A stretch of 58,239 nucleotides of DNA from Neolewinella aquimaris (GTDB lineage Bacteria > Bacteroidota > Bacteroidia > Chitinophagales > Saprospiraceae). Position 1 is the stretch's first letter. Every line of letters starts with the position of its first letter. The position numbers were made by a program, and so were the translations under genes. Under the pieces are notes generated by a model. It was not told where the DNA came from. It did no database searches and worked only from the letters and a program-made list of their open reading frames with translations. Shown one piece after another: positions 36,490-45,452 of this stretch. The stretch lies in assembly GCF_014197245.1 (NCBI RefSeq), contig NZ_JACIFF010000002.1:1-58239 (forward strand). The letters run 5' to 3'.

Positions 36490-36543
36490 GTTCGTGGCTT
36501 TGTTGCACCCATAGGACACGATCGGAAACGGGCATGTTCGACA

Positions 36544-36582
36544 TAAAAATGCGGGCAGTGGGATTGACCCCCCACTACCCGC
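36544..36582 (-). terminator. Intrinsic terminator of the dcw cluster after ftsZ
   Basis: Read on the minus strand, 36571-36582 pairs with 36551-36562 as a 12-pair stem with one G-U wobble (36556/36577), followed by five U (36545-36549). On the plus strand the wobble would be a C-A mismatch and the stem weaker, so the structure is strand-specific. It lies 92 bases past the ftsZ stop. Confidence 0.9.
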
Positions 36583-36673
36583 CTCCAAAGCTAAAATGGT
36601 GTGAATAGTTAAGGCTGGTACATAAGCGCACCGGCTTTAACGTGGATATAAAGACATAAAAGTTTAAGCGTAA

Positions 36674-38140
36674 TTAATCGACGTTGTCGTGCAGAAAGGA
36701 GTTGTTCCGGCGCAGGGGCATGTCCTCGTCGTCGTTGATGCTCCACCGGCTCATTTCATTCTCTTCGCTGGACTTCACGTTATCCAGGGAAATGTTGCGG
36801 CGTAAGTAAGCGGGCTGGTTTTCCAGTTCGTTGACCACTTTGGGGTTGCTCAGTTTGGGCAGTTCGCTGCGCTGGCGGAGGGCCTCCCGGCGTTCCCGAT
36901 CGCGCAGTTCCATTTCCCGGCGCTGGGCATCCCGGCGGGCATCCTCCTCTTCCTGCATGAAGCTCTGGGTGAAGCTGCCGCTGTCGCGGCGGCGGGCCCG
37001 CAACCGGGCCTTTGCTTCCTCCATGTCCTCAAACTCTACCGTGCGGCTGTTGGGTTTTCCGTATCCGACGGGGTCCTCTTCTCCGGTGATTTCCTCCAGG
37101 GAGGCCCGACGCTGCTTCTCCCGACGGTCTTCGTCCAGGTGGACGACCTCCCGCTCGGGTGCGACGTTGCGATTGGCTGCCTTGCGGTTACCGAATCCGG
37201 TAGCAATGACGGTCACGCTGATGTGTTCGCCCAGCGATTCGTCGAAGCAGTTACCCCAGATAAGGTCCGTACCGTAGCCGGCCTCTTCCTGAACGAACTC
37301 GGTGATCTCGAAGATCTCGTCCATCGTCACCTCACGGGTACCGCTGGTGATGTTCAGCAGGATGTGGTTCGCACCCCGGATGTCGTTGTCCTCGAGCAGC
37401 GGGCTGTGGAGCGCCTGATCTACCGCCACGCGGGCCCGGTCGTCCCCTTCGGCCTTGGCCGTACCCATGATCGCTACGCCACTGTCGCGCATAACGGTGT
37501 TTACATCCTCGAAGTCGACGTTCACGTAACCGGCAACGGTGATGATTTCCGCGATGCCCTTTGCGGCCGTCGTCAGGATGTTGTCCGCCTTGCTGAAGGC
37601 TTCGCTGAGGTTGAGGTTTCCGTGGATCTGCCGCAGCTTGTCGTTGGAGACGACGATGAGGGTGTCCACATTGTCCTTCAGCTCCTGAAGGCCTTCCATA
37701 CCGTTATTGGCGCGGCGGCGACCCTCAAAGGTGAAGGGCAGGGTGACGATGCCGACGGTAAGAATGTTCATTTCCCGGGCCGTACGGGCGATGATCGGGG
37801 CGGCACCGGTTCCGGTACCACCGCCCATTCCCGCCGTGACGAACAGCATGCGGCAGTTGTTGTGTAGGTACTTCTTTACTTCTTCGACGCTTTCTTCGCA
37901 GGCGAGCTTGCCGACGTTGGGCTTTGAACCGGCTCCCCGACCTTCGGTGAGGTTGGGACCAAGCTGGATTTTAGTGGGCACGGGGCTGAGCTCCATGGCC
38001 TGGTGATCGGTATTACAGATGGCGAAATCAACGCCGATGATACCCTGTTCGTACATATTGTTGACGGCGTTGCTGCCGCCGCCGCCGACGCCGATCACTT
38101 TGATGATGGGAGATTCTCCCTGTGGAAAGTCGATAGTCAT
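36674..38140 (-). CDS. ftsZ: Cell division protein FtsZ
   Basis: The tubulin-like GTPase forming the Z ring. The 488-residue chain has the nucleotide loop GVGGGGSNAVNNM (17-29), the tubulin signature GGGTGTG (106-112) and the catalytic T7 loop NVDFEDV (207-213). The linker (about 330-440) is long, highly charged and rich in Arg, Glu and Asp. The tail has PAYLRRN followed by about 38 further residues ending NNSFLHDNVD, unlike the short tail of E. coli FtsZ. It is the last gene of the cluster, with 131 bases from ftsA, so it may also have its own promoter. Confidence 0.98.
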   Translation of the reverse strand: MTIDFPQGESPIIKVIGVGGGGSNAVNNMYEQGIIGVDFAICNTDHQAMELSPVPTKIQLGPNLTEGRGAGSKPNVGKLACEESVEEVKKYLHNNCRMLFVTAGMGGGTGTGAAPIIARTAREMNILTVGIVTLPFTFEGRRRANNGMEGLQELKDNVDTLIVVSNDKLRQIHGNLNLSEAFSKADNILTTAAKGIAEIITVAGYVNVDFEDVNTVMRDSGVAIMGTAKAEGDDRARVAVDQALHSPLLEDNDIRGANHILLNITSGTREVTMDEIFEITEFVQEEAGYGTDLIWGNCFDESLGEHISVTVIATGFGNRKAANRNVAPEREVVHLDEDRREKQRRASLEEITGEEDPVGYGKPNSRTVEFEDMEEAKARLRARRRDSGSFTQSFMQEEEDARRDAQRREMELRDRERREALRQRSELPKLSNPKVVNELENQPAYLRRNISLDNVKSSEENEMSRWSINDDEDMPLRRNNSFLHDNVD

Positions 38141-38271
38141 GGTTATTATTTTATATCTCGGTGCGCTGGGTCGATCGCCTGGCGATGTGTGCTTCCTGCT
38201 CCGAGTGAGTTATCTGAGTTGGATGGTAAGGCTGCCGTAGCAGCGGATGATAAGAAGCGGTCTGGTTAGGG

Positions 38272-39600
38272 TTAAAAATCCCGGTCTGGTTCCGCTTCGA
38301 ACCATTCCTTGGTGCGCCGGAAGACGTTGTCGAACCAGCTCGGTCCGTTGGCCTCTTCCTTAATTTGCTCCTCGAGCTCCATTTCGGTCACGGGCTCCTC
38401 CTTCTTCACGGGGGCGGGCTTTACCCGTCCGGCGTCGATGTCGGCAAATCCCTGCAACAGCAACCCTACTCCGGTCGCGTAAATCGGGCTGGTCAGCCGT
38501 TCGGTGTAGCCGTGCGCCAGGTGCTCTACCGGCGACCCGATGCGGGCGCTCAGACCGGTGTGCAGCATGGTCAGTTTGTCGAAATCCCGCAGCAGTGCTC
38601 CCCCACCGGTCAGCACGATGCCTCCGATGAGTTGACTACCGTCGAATCCGGCCCGGCGAATTTCCCACAGCACGTGGTCGAGAATTTCCTCGGCCCGCGC
38701 CTGGATGATCAGGGACAGGTTCTTTTCGCTGATTTCCTTCGGCTCCCGACCGCGCAGCCCGGGTATCACGATCACGCGGTTTTCGTACACCTCACTGGCG
38801 AGGGCACTGCCGTAGTTGATCTTTAGTTTTTCGGCGTGCTCCTCCATCACGGTGCAGCCCGCCTTGATGTCCTTAGTGATCACGTGTCCTCCGAAGGGAA
38901 TGACGGCCGTGTGCCGGATGATGCCCTCCTGGAAGATGGTAATGTCAGTGGTACCGCCACCGATGTCCACCAGGGCGACTCCCGCGAACTTTTCGTCGTC
39001 GTACAGGACGGATGCGGAGCTGGCGATCGGTTCCAGAGTCACGTTAGCCATCCGTAGACCGGCCCGCTCGACGCAGCGATTGATGTTGTTGCTGGCGGTG
39101 ATCTGGCCGGTAATGATGTGGAAATTAGCCTCTAATTTCGATCCGGACATACCGATCGGGTCGACGATCCCCTGCTCGTTGTCCACGGTATACTCCTGGG
39201 GGATAACGTGCAGGATCTTGTCTCCCGGAGGCAGCACCAGTTTGTGCATGTCGCCGATCAGCCGGTCGATGTCGCGCTGGCCGATCTCCGAGTGGGTGTT
39301 GTCGCGCATCAGCATGCCCCGGTGCTGGAGGCTCTTGATGTGCTGGCCGGCGATTCCGACGTGGACCGTCTCGATGGACTGTCCGCTGGCCTGTTCGGCG
39401 AGTCGGCGGGCTTCCGTGATGGCGCGGACCGTCTTTTCTATATTCGAGACGACGCCACGCATGACGCCCTCCGATTCGACCTTCCCGGTACCGAGAATTT
39501 CCACCCGGCCGTGTTCATCGCGCCTCCCTACGAGGGCACAGACTTTGGTGGTGCCGATGTCGAGTGCGGCAATAGTTTGTAATTGAGTGGTATCAGTCAT
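38272..39600 (-). CDS. ftsA: Cell division protein FtsA
   Basis: The actin-like protein that tethers FtsZ to the membrane. The 442 residues show the phosphate-1 loop AALDIGTTKVCALVG near 10-24, the phosphate-2 motif LVDIGGGTTDITIF near 210, and the adenosine motif GGIVLTGGGALLRDF near 340. The C-terminus (SWFDNVFRRTKEWFEAEPD) can form the amphipathic membrane-binding helix. ATG 39600 is chosen over 39645 because it gives the canonical start. It lies 74 bases after ftsQ. Confidence 0.97.
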   Translation of the reverse strand: MTDTTQLQTIAALDIGTTKVCALVGRRDEHGRVEILGTGKVESEGVMRGVVSNIEKTVRAITEARRLAEQASGQSIETVHVGIAGQHIKSLQHRGMLMRDNTHSEIGQRDIDRLIGDMHKLVLPPGDKILHVIPQEYTVDNEQGIVDPIGMSGSKLEANFHIITGQITASNNINRCVERAGLRMANVTLEPIASSASVLYDDEKFAGVALVDIGGGTTDITIFQEGIIRHTAVIPFGGHVITKDIKAGCTVMEEHAEKLKINYGSALASEVYENRVIVIPGLRGREPKEISEKNLSLIIQARAEEILDHVLWEIRRAGFDGSQLIGGIVLTGGGALLRDFDKLTMLHTGLSARIGSPVEHLAHGYTERLTSPIYATGVGLLLQGFADIDAGRVKPAPVKKEEPVTEMELEEQIKEEANGPSWFDNVFRRTKEWFEAEPDRDF

Positions 39601-39674
39601 TATATCCAAAGGTTTAGAAAAAAGTGAGGGAGCGCGCAGGGTCATTGCCCGCTACCGTGAATGTGGGTGTGCAG

Positions 39675-40487
39675 TTAGATTTTTTTCGCCACCACCTGGT
39701 CGGAGTAGCGTAGGTCAAAGCTCCGGTACTTCCTCCACCCTTCATAGGGAAGTCCTTCGCGGTAAAATATTTTGAGTCTGGTGAGCCGTTCCGGCGTAAT
39801 TTCTTCGTCGTACCGACCGAGGTAGATGACCTGATCGCCAATCTTGGGAGCCAGGACCAGTTCGCCAGTGGCCGTAACGCTGATCTGCTCGATGAGTGCG
39901 TTGAGAAACTCATCTTGTCGCAAATAGTGGCCCAGGGCCATCAGCTGGGACAACTGGTGCTGGGGATCCGACCGGTAGTTGTCGGACCAGGGCACGACAT
40001 TGCCCGTGACCACCGGCACCCGCACGGTATAGTTCGTGCTGAGCGGCAGCCGCACCCCCTCCCGGTCGAGGTAATAGTTTTGTCCGTTTTCGGCAATGAT
40101 GCGCAGCAACGGCACGCGCTGGTTTACCGAAATGTTCAGGATCATGCCCGCATCGACGTACGCCTCGGCATCTCCGACGAAAGCCTGTTCTTCGAGTACC
40201 TCCTCCACCCGTTCGATGTCGATGTCGGACAGTTTGAGCTGATCGAGGGGCTTGGTGAAGCTGGCACTGAGCAACTCGAGCAGTTCCTCCGGTTCCACCA
40301 GGTTGGCGTTCTCGTCGAGGGGCACCACTACCGGCCGCACGGCAACCACGTGGGCCGCTTCCCGCTCGGTAATGGCCGAAATAGCCAGTACCGCTACGCC
40401 GAGGGCAACGAATATCCATCCGTACAGCCGGGTGAGTACGAACACCCCGGCAAGGAACCGGCTGATGAACCCGCTTTTAGTGGCCAT
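39675..40487 (-). CDS. ftsQ: Cell division protein FtsQ
   Basis: The 270-residue bitopic protein has a short cytoplasmic head, one TM helix (about 23-43), a POTRA-like segment around LKLSDIDIERVEEVLEEQAFVGDAEAYVDA, and the FtsQ beta domain with ISVNQRVPLLRIIAENGQNYYLDREG and VPVVTG. It bridges the cytoplasmic ring and the septal synthase. The start overlaps the murC end by 11 bases. Confidence 0.93.
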   Translation of the reverse strand: MATKSGFISRFLAGVFVLTRLYGWIFVALGVAVLAISAITEREAAHVVAVRPVVVPLDENANLVEPEELLELLSASFTKPLDQLKLSDIDIERVEEVLEEQAFVGDAEAYVDAGMILNISVNQRVPLLRIIAENGQNYYLDREGVRLPLSTNYTVRVPVVTGNVVPWSDNYRSDPQHQLSQLMALGHYLRQDEFLNALIEQISVTATGELVLAPKIGDQVIYLGRYDEEITPERLTRLKIFYREGLPYEGWRKYRSFDLRYSDQVVAKKI

Positions 40488-41862
40488 AGTGTAGTGATTT
40501 TCTGCGGTGTTGGGCGACGATGCGGGGCACCAGGGCGTCGATGTTGCCCGCCCCCAGCAACAACAGCACCCCGTCCTTAAGTTCCGCGGTCAGCTCCAGC
40601 ATTTGGGTATCGGTCAACAACCGGCGTTTTTCATTTTTCATTAGTCCGTACACCAACTGGCTCGTCACCCCGGGAATGGGTTCCTCACGGGCCGGATAGA
40701 TCGGAATGATGATGGCTTCATCGAGCAGGTCGAGGGCCTTGGCGAAGCCAGGGGCGAAGTCCTGGGTCCGGCTGTAGAGGTGGGGCTGGAAAACGCCTCT
40801 AATGGTCCGGTTGGGGTACAACTCCCGCGCCGCCGAAATGGCCGCCCGTAGTTCCGTGGGATGGTGGGCGTAATCGTCGATGATCACCACATCCCCGTTC
40901 CGCAGTACCGTTTCGAAGCGGCGCGCAATGCCGTGGAAATTGGCGAGCCCTTCCCTGAGGTGAGATTCATCCCCTCCCGCCAGCCGGGTCACAGCGCAGG
41001 CCGCAACGGCATTCTCGACATTGTGGCGGCCGGGCAGCGAGGTGCGTAGGTTCTGGATCAGGTGACCGTCGGGCTCCCGCAGGTCGAAGTGAAACGCTCC
41101 GTCCTCTACCCGAATGTTGTGGGCGCAAAAGTCGCCGGTGCCGATCCCGAAGGTGGATACCATCACTTCCTCCAAATCCGTAAAGTGCTCGGCAATGTCG
41201 TAGCGCACGATGAGTTGTCCGCCGGGCTTGATCTGCCGGGCGTAAGCCCGAAAACCCGTTTCGATCATCTGCGCGTGGTCTCCGTAGATGTCCAGGTGAT
41301 CGGGATCCGTCGAGAGGATCACCGCGATCTCCGGCGTCAGGCGCAGGAAGCTGCGGTCGTACTCGTCGGCCTCCACCACCACCCAGTCGCTTTCGCCGTG
41401 TACGTAGTTGCCGTCGAAGTCCCGCGCGATGCCGCCCAGGAACGCCGAGGGGTCGAGCCCCGCCGTCATCATCAGGTAGGTCGTGATGGTGGTGGTGGTT
41501 GTCTTGCCGTGGGTGCCCGCAATTCCGATGCAGCGCATGTGCCGACTGATGAGGCCCAGTACCTCCGAGCGTTTCATCACCGAATAGTCGCCCGCCGTGA
41601 CATGCACGAGTTCCGGAAAGTGCTTTGGCACCGCAGGGGTGTACACGATCAGTAATTCACTAGACGGCGGCGGTATTTCCTCCGGACGCGCGGTGTAGTG
41701 AATTTCCATACCCTCCTTTTCCAGGGTACGGGTGAGTTCCGTCGGAGTTTTATCGTAACCCGATACCAGCACCCCGCGACGGTGAAAGTAGCGTGCCACC
41801 GCAGACATTCCGATGCCGCCGATACCGATGAAGTATACCTGTTTGAGGTCAGACAGCTGCAT
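40477..41862 (-). CDS. murC: UDP-N-acetylmuramate-L-alanine ligase
   Basis: It adds L-Ala to UDP-MurNAc in the cytosol. The 461 residues include the N-terminal FIGIGGIGMSAVARYF (11-26), the ATP loop GIAGTHGKTTTTT near 110, the DEYDRSF block near 167, and DDYAHHPTE near 328, all diagnostic of MurC. It overlaps murG by 14 bases and ftsQ by 11. Confidence 0.97.
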   Translation of the reverse strand: MQLSDLKQVYFIGIGGIGMSAVARYFHRRGVLVSGYDKTPTELTRTLEKEGMEIHYTARPEEIPPPSSELLIVYTPAVPKHFPELVHVTAGDYSVMKRSEVLGLISRHMRCIGIAGTHGKTTTTTITTYLMMTAGLDPSAFLGGIARDFDGNYVHGESDWVVVEADEYDRSFLRLTPEIAVILSTDPDHLDIYGDHAQMIETGFRAYARQIKPGGQLIVRYDIAEHFTDLEEVMVSTFGIGTGDFCAHNIRVEDGAFHFDLREPDGHLIQNLRTSLPGRHNVENAVAACAVTRLAGGDESHLREGLANFHGIARRFETVLRNGDVVIIDDYAHHPTELRAAISAARELYPNRTIRGVFQPHLYSRTQDFAPGFAKALDLLDEAIIIPIYPAREEPIPGVTSQLVYGLMKNEKRRLLTDTQMLELTAELKDGVLLLLGAGNIDALVPRIVAQHRRKSLHYGH

Positions 41863-42976
41863 GGACGGTTGTTTGGGTAGATGGAGAATATAGGAGGTTC
41901 AGGGCTTCTTCGGCAATCCGGGTCACGGCACCCGGCTTGGCTAATTTTCGGGCATTTTCACCGAGCTCCCGGCGCCGGTCGGGATCGTCGAGCAGGGCAT
42001 ACACTTCGGGCACGAGGCGCTGGGCTACTTCACTATCGGGCACCAGTACCGCGGCGTTTTCCTTGGTCAGCGCTTCGGCGTTTTTGGTCTGGTGATCCTC
42101 GGCAACCCAGGGCGAGGGTACTAGAATGGTCGGCTTGCCGAGATACTCTACCTCGGCAATGGTGGTAGATCCCGCACGCCCGATGACGACGGTGGCGTCT
42201 GCGTACGCCTCGTCCATTTTATCCAGGAAGGCCGAGAGGTGTACGTTGGGCAAAGCCGCGGTGGCCGCACTTTCGTAGGTTGCCAAATAATGCTTGCCGC
42301 ATTGCCAAATCCACTGCACCTGCGGACGCGCCCTGATCAGTTCCGTGCTGCTTGCCATGGCTTCGTTGAGTGACCGGGCACCGCCCGAACCGCCCATCAA
42401 AAGTATCGTCTGCGTAGCATTATTTTTCTTATCGGCAAGAGCGGCGGAGCGATCCAGCAACTGCTGCCTTACCGGATTGCCCGTCACGACGAGTTTGTCG
42501 GCCGGGAAAAACCGCGACATCCCCGCGAAGGCCACGCATATCTTATCGACCCGACTGGCCAACCACTTGTTCGCCAGGCCGGCAAATGCGTTGGGCTCCT
42601 GGATGAGGGTGGGAATGCCCATGCGCGCGGCGGCGTAAAGCACCGGTGCTCCCGCGTACCCGCCCGTACCGATCACGACGTCCGGCCGGAAGTCGCGCAG
42701 AATCTGCCGCGACCGGAAGAGGCTGCTCATTACCTTAACGGGGAAGGCCAGGTTGTCCAGGGTAAGGCGACGCTGCAAGCCGCTGATCCAGAGTCCCTCG
42801 ATGCGGTAGCCCGCGGCGGGGACCTTGTCCATCTCCATACGGCCCTTCGCCCCCACGAAGAGGAACTCGGCATCCGGACGGAGGCGCTTCAGCTCGTCGG
42901 CGATCGCGATGGCGGGGAAGATGTGCCCCCCCGTGCCGCCACCACTGATGATGAATCTCGGTGCTCTAGCTTGCAT
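41849..42976 (-). CDS. murG: Undecaprenyldiphospho-muramoylpentapeptide N-acetylglucosaminyltransferase
   Basis: It forms lipid II from lipid I at the inner face of the membrane. The 375-residue GT28 enzyme has GGGTGGHIFPAIAIADEL near 12-29, the GTGGYAGAPVLYAA acceptor loop near 104-117, and the donor site with GGSGGARSLNEAM and the PTILVPSPWVAEDHQTKNAEAL block. It overlaps ftsW by 11 bases and murC by 14. Confidence 0.97.
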   Translation of the reverse strand: MQARAPRFIISGGGTGGHIFPAIAIADELKRLRPDAEFLFVGAKGRMEMDKVPAAGYRIEGLWISGLQRRLTLDNLAFPVKVMSSLFRSRQILRDFRPDVVIGTGGYAGAPVLYAAARMGIPTLIQEPNAFAGLANKWLASRVDKICVAFAGMSRFFPADKLVVTGNPVRQQLLDRSAALADKKNNATQTILLMGGSGGARSLNEAMASSTELIRARPQVQWIWQCGKHYLATYESAATAALPNVHLSAFLDKMDEAYADATVVIGRAGSTTIAEVEYLGKPTILVPSPWVAEDHQTKNAEALTKENAAVLVPDSEVAQRLVPEVYALLDDPDRRRELGENARKLAKPGAVTRIAEEALNLLYSPSTQTTVHAAV

Positions 42977-44126
42977 CGGCGGTCATGGCTTCTATGTACT
43001 TCGATACCGACATCAGGATGCCAAGCGAAACACAGGTGAATAATGTACTCGTTCCTCCCATACTGATCAGCGGTAGCGTCAGTCCGGTCACGGGTAGTAA
43101 ATCAAGATTGACGGCAATATTGAGAAATGCCTGGAGGAGTAGCGATAGCCCCAGGCCAAAGGCCACCATGGCCCCGAAGGCTTTACTGCTGCGCGTGACC
43201 AGTCGAATGACCCGCACGAAGAGCAGGAGGTAAATGCCGATGATGATCACCCCTCCCAGGGCCCCGTATTCCTCGACGATGATGCTGTAGATAAAGTCCG
43301 ATTGCGCGCTGTACAGCGTATGCCGCTGGGTGGAATTTCCCGGTCCGACGCCGATCACACCGCCGTTGGCAATGGCGATCATGGCTCCGGTGATTTGCCT
43401 GCGGTCGTCCACCTTGGCGGCGGCGGGATTGAAGTACGTCTCGATCCGTTTCTCCCAGGTGGCGGCCCGGGGCACGAGGTTCGGATACTTAGAACCGACC
43501 ATCACCAGGATGCTGAACACACTTATGCCCAGCAGAATCAACATGAAAATATACTGCATCGCCACCCGTCCCACGATCATCATGAGGATGCAAACCACGA
43601 ACAGCATAATGGCCGAAGAGAGGTCACTCAGCGCAATCAGCAAACAGATGCCCAGCACCGGCAATATAATGGGAACAAAGGCCTCCTTGAAGTCCTTGAT
43701 GATGTCCTGCTTCGACCCGATCGCCCGGGCTACGAATAGAATCAGGGCCAGTTTAGCAAAGTCGGAACTCTGGAAAGTGAGCCCGATGCCCGGTACGGTA
43801 AGCCACCGCCGCGCGCCATTGATGTCCGTACCGAATACCTGTGTCAGCAGCAACAGCAGGATAGCGATCACGAGCATGGAGGGCGCCCACCGCGAGTACT
43901 TCGTGTAAGCGAGCAAGTGCCCGATGTAGATCACCACCAACCCGAAGCCGAGGATCACGCCGTGCTTGATGATGTATCCGCTGACCGCACCCCCCGAGTT
44001 CCGGTAGGCCAGGTTGGCCACGGCGCTGTACACCGCAACCATCGACACGAGCGAAAGGATGAAGATGATGGCCCACAGCACGCGGTCTCCCCGCAGCTCG
44101 GTCGCGATGCGCGTTGATAGATTCAT
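42966..44126 (-). CDS. ftsW: Septal peptidoglycan glycosyltransferase FtsW (SEDS family)
   Basis: A 386-residue polytopic SEDS protein that polymerises lipid II with its partner FtsI. About ten TM helices are visible, with the INGARRWLTVPGIGLTFQSSDFAKLALILF block near 104-133, the family Asp in the long loop, GPGNSTQRHTLYSAQSDFIYSIIVEEYG, and the C-terminal LPLISMGGTSTLFTCVSLGILMS. It overlaps murD by 4 bases. Confidence 0.96.
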   Translation of the reverse strand: MNLSTRIATELRGDRVLWAIIFILSLVSMVAVYSAVANLAYRNSGGAVSGYIIKHGVILGFGLVVIYIGHLLAYTKYSRWAPSMLVIAILLLLLTQVFGTDINGARRWLTVPGIGLTFQSSDFAKLALILFVARAIGSKQDIIKDFKEAFVPIILPVLGICLLIALSDLSSAIMLFVVCILMMIVGRVAMQYIFMLILLGISVFSILVMVGSKYPNLVPRAATWEKRIETYFNPAAAKVDDRRQITGAMIAIANGGVIGVGPGNSTQRHTLYSAQSDFIYSIIVEEYGALGGVIIIGIYLLLFVRVIRLVTRSSKAFGAMVAFGLGLSLLLQAFLNIAVNLDLLPVTGLTLPLISMGGTSTLFTCVSLGILMSVSKYIEAMTADAS

Positions 44127-45445
44127 GCGGTCAGGGTTTTAACGTGGTGGCGAAACTGGTCTCCCCGGTCTACGTAATTCTTAAAGAGGTCGAAACTGGC
44201 ACAGGCCGGACTGAGTAAAATGCGGTCGCCCGGCTGCGCAAGTTGCTTAGCCTGGCGGACGGCTTCCTCCGCTCCCCGCGTTTCGATAATGTGCCCAATG
44301 TGTCCCCGGAAAGCTTCAAGCAGTTTTTCGTTGTCCGCACCCAAACAAATGAGGGTGTGAACTTTATTTTCTACTACTTTATGTAGCACTTCATACTCAT
44401 TTCCCTTATCGGTGCCTCCGGCGATCCAAACGGTCGGTCCGTCCATCGCTTCCAGAGCGAAGTAGGCGCTGTCGACATTCGTCGCCTTGCTGTCGTTGAT
44501 CCAGGTGCGGCCGTCCGCGGTGGGTATCACTTCCATCCGGTGGGGAGCCGGCTGAAAAGTAGTCAGTGCGGCAGCGATTTTTTCCGGCGCCACACCCAGC
44601 AGCAGCGCGATCCGACTTGCGAACAGGGCGTTCATCGCGTTGTGGCGACCACTGAGGGGGCCTCCGGCAAGATCGAAGGTGTGCCCGTCTACGGTGATCT
44701 CCCGGCCGTTCACCTCCCTATCCGGGTTTACCAGCGTCACGGCAGCGTTCACCCTATTGCGGCGGCGCGCAGGTGCAATGGAAATTGGATCAGCAAGCAA
44801 CAACAGGTGGTCCCCAGACTGCTGATTCAGCGCGATGCGGAATTTACTGTCCGCATATTTCTCCAGGGAATAGCTGTAGCGATCGAGGTGATCCGGCGTG
44901 ATATTCAGGATAGCGGCGATGTCCGGTCGGAAGGCTACGATTCCGTCTAACTGGAAGCTGCTCAGTTCGAGAACGTAGACGTCCTGTGCGGGATGGTCGA
45001 CCAGCAAGCGGGCAAAGCTGTCCCCCAGGTTGCCCCCCGCCATCGCCTTCACTCCGGCGCTGACCAACAGGTGATGGGTGAGCATGGTGGTCGTTGTCTT
45101 TCCGTTGCTGCCGGTGATGCCCACGATACTCGATTCTGGTGCCACAAAGCGCGCGGCAAATTCGATCTCGGAAATTACCGGAATACCGGCCGCCTTCAGC
45201 TCCACAATGAGGGGAACGGTATCCGGAATGCCGGGGCTCTTTACGACTTCAGAAGCAGTCAGAACGCGCTCGCGGCTGTGTCCGCCGGTCTCGTAAGCGA
45301 TACCCGCCTCCTCCAACTCCTGCAGAAATTTAGGATCCCCCTGCCCCGCATCGCTGACGAACACATCGTACCCCTCGCGCTGCCCCAGGCGGGCGGCACT
45401 TGCTCCGGATTCTCCGGCACCGAGGATGATGAGTCGTTGTTCCAT
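44123..45445 (-). CDS. murD: UDP-N-acetylmuramoylalanine-D-glutamate ligase
   Basis: It adds D-Glu to UDP-MurNAc-L-Ala. The 440 residues begin MEQRLIILGAGESGASAARLG, with the ATP loop GITGSNGKTTTTM near 110, NITPDHLDRY near 185, and the C-terminal ILLSPACASFDLFKNYVDRGDQF signature. The upstream frame to 45499 overlaps mraY and is not used; ATG 45445 is 7 bases after the mraY stop. Confidence 0.97.
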   Translation of the reverse strand: MEQRLIILGAGESGASAARLGQREGYDVFVSDAGQGDPKFLQELEEAGIAYETGGHSRERVLTASEVVKSPGIPDTVPLIVELKAAGIPVISEIEFAARFVAPESSIVGITGSNGKTTTTMLTHHLLVSAGVKAMAGGNLGDSFARLLVDHPAQDVYVLELSSFQLDGIVAFRPDIAAILNITPDHLDRYSYSLEKYADSKFRIALNQQSGDHLLLLADPISIAPARRRNRVNAAVTLVNPDREVNGREITVDGHTFDLAGGPLSGRHNAMNALFASRIALLLGVAPEKIAAALTTFQPAPHRMEVIPTADGRTWINDSKATNVDSAYFALEAMDGPTVWIAGGTDKGNEYEVLHKVVENKVHTLICLGADNEKLLEAFRGHIGHIIETRGAEEAVRQAKQLAQPGDRILLSPACASFDLFKNYVDRGDQFRHHVKTLTA

Positions 45446-45452
45446 GATCGGG

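Noticed and set aside
36586..36593. TAGCTTTG on the minus strand as a promoter for the DUF302 lipoprotein
   Set aside because: It fits the -7 consensus but transcripts would begin at the ftsZ terminator hairpin and no -33 element is found at the right distance.
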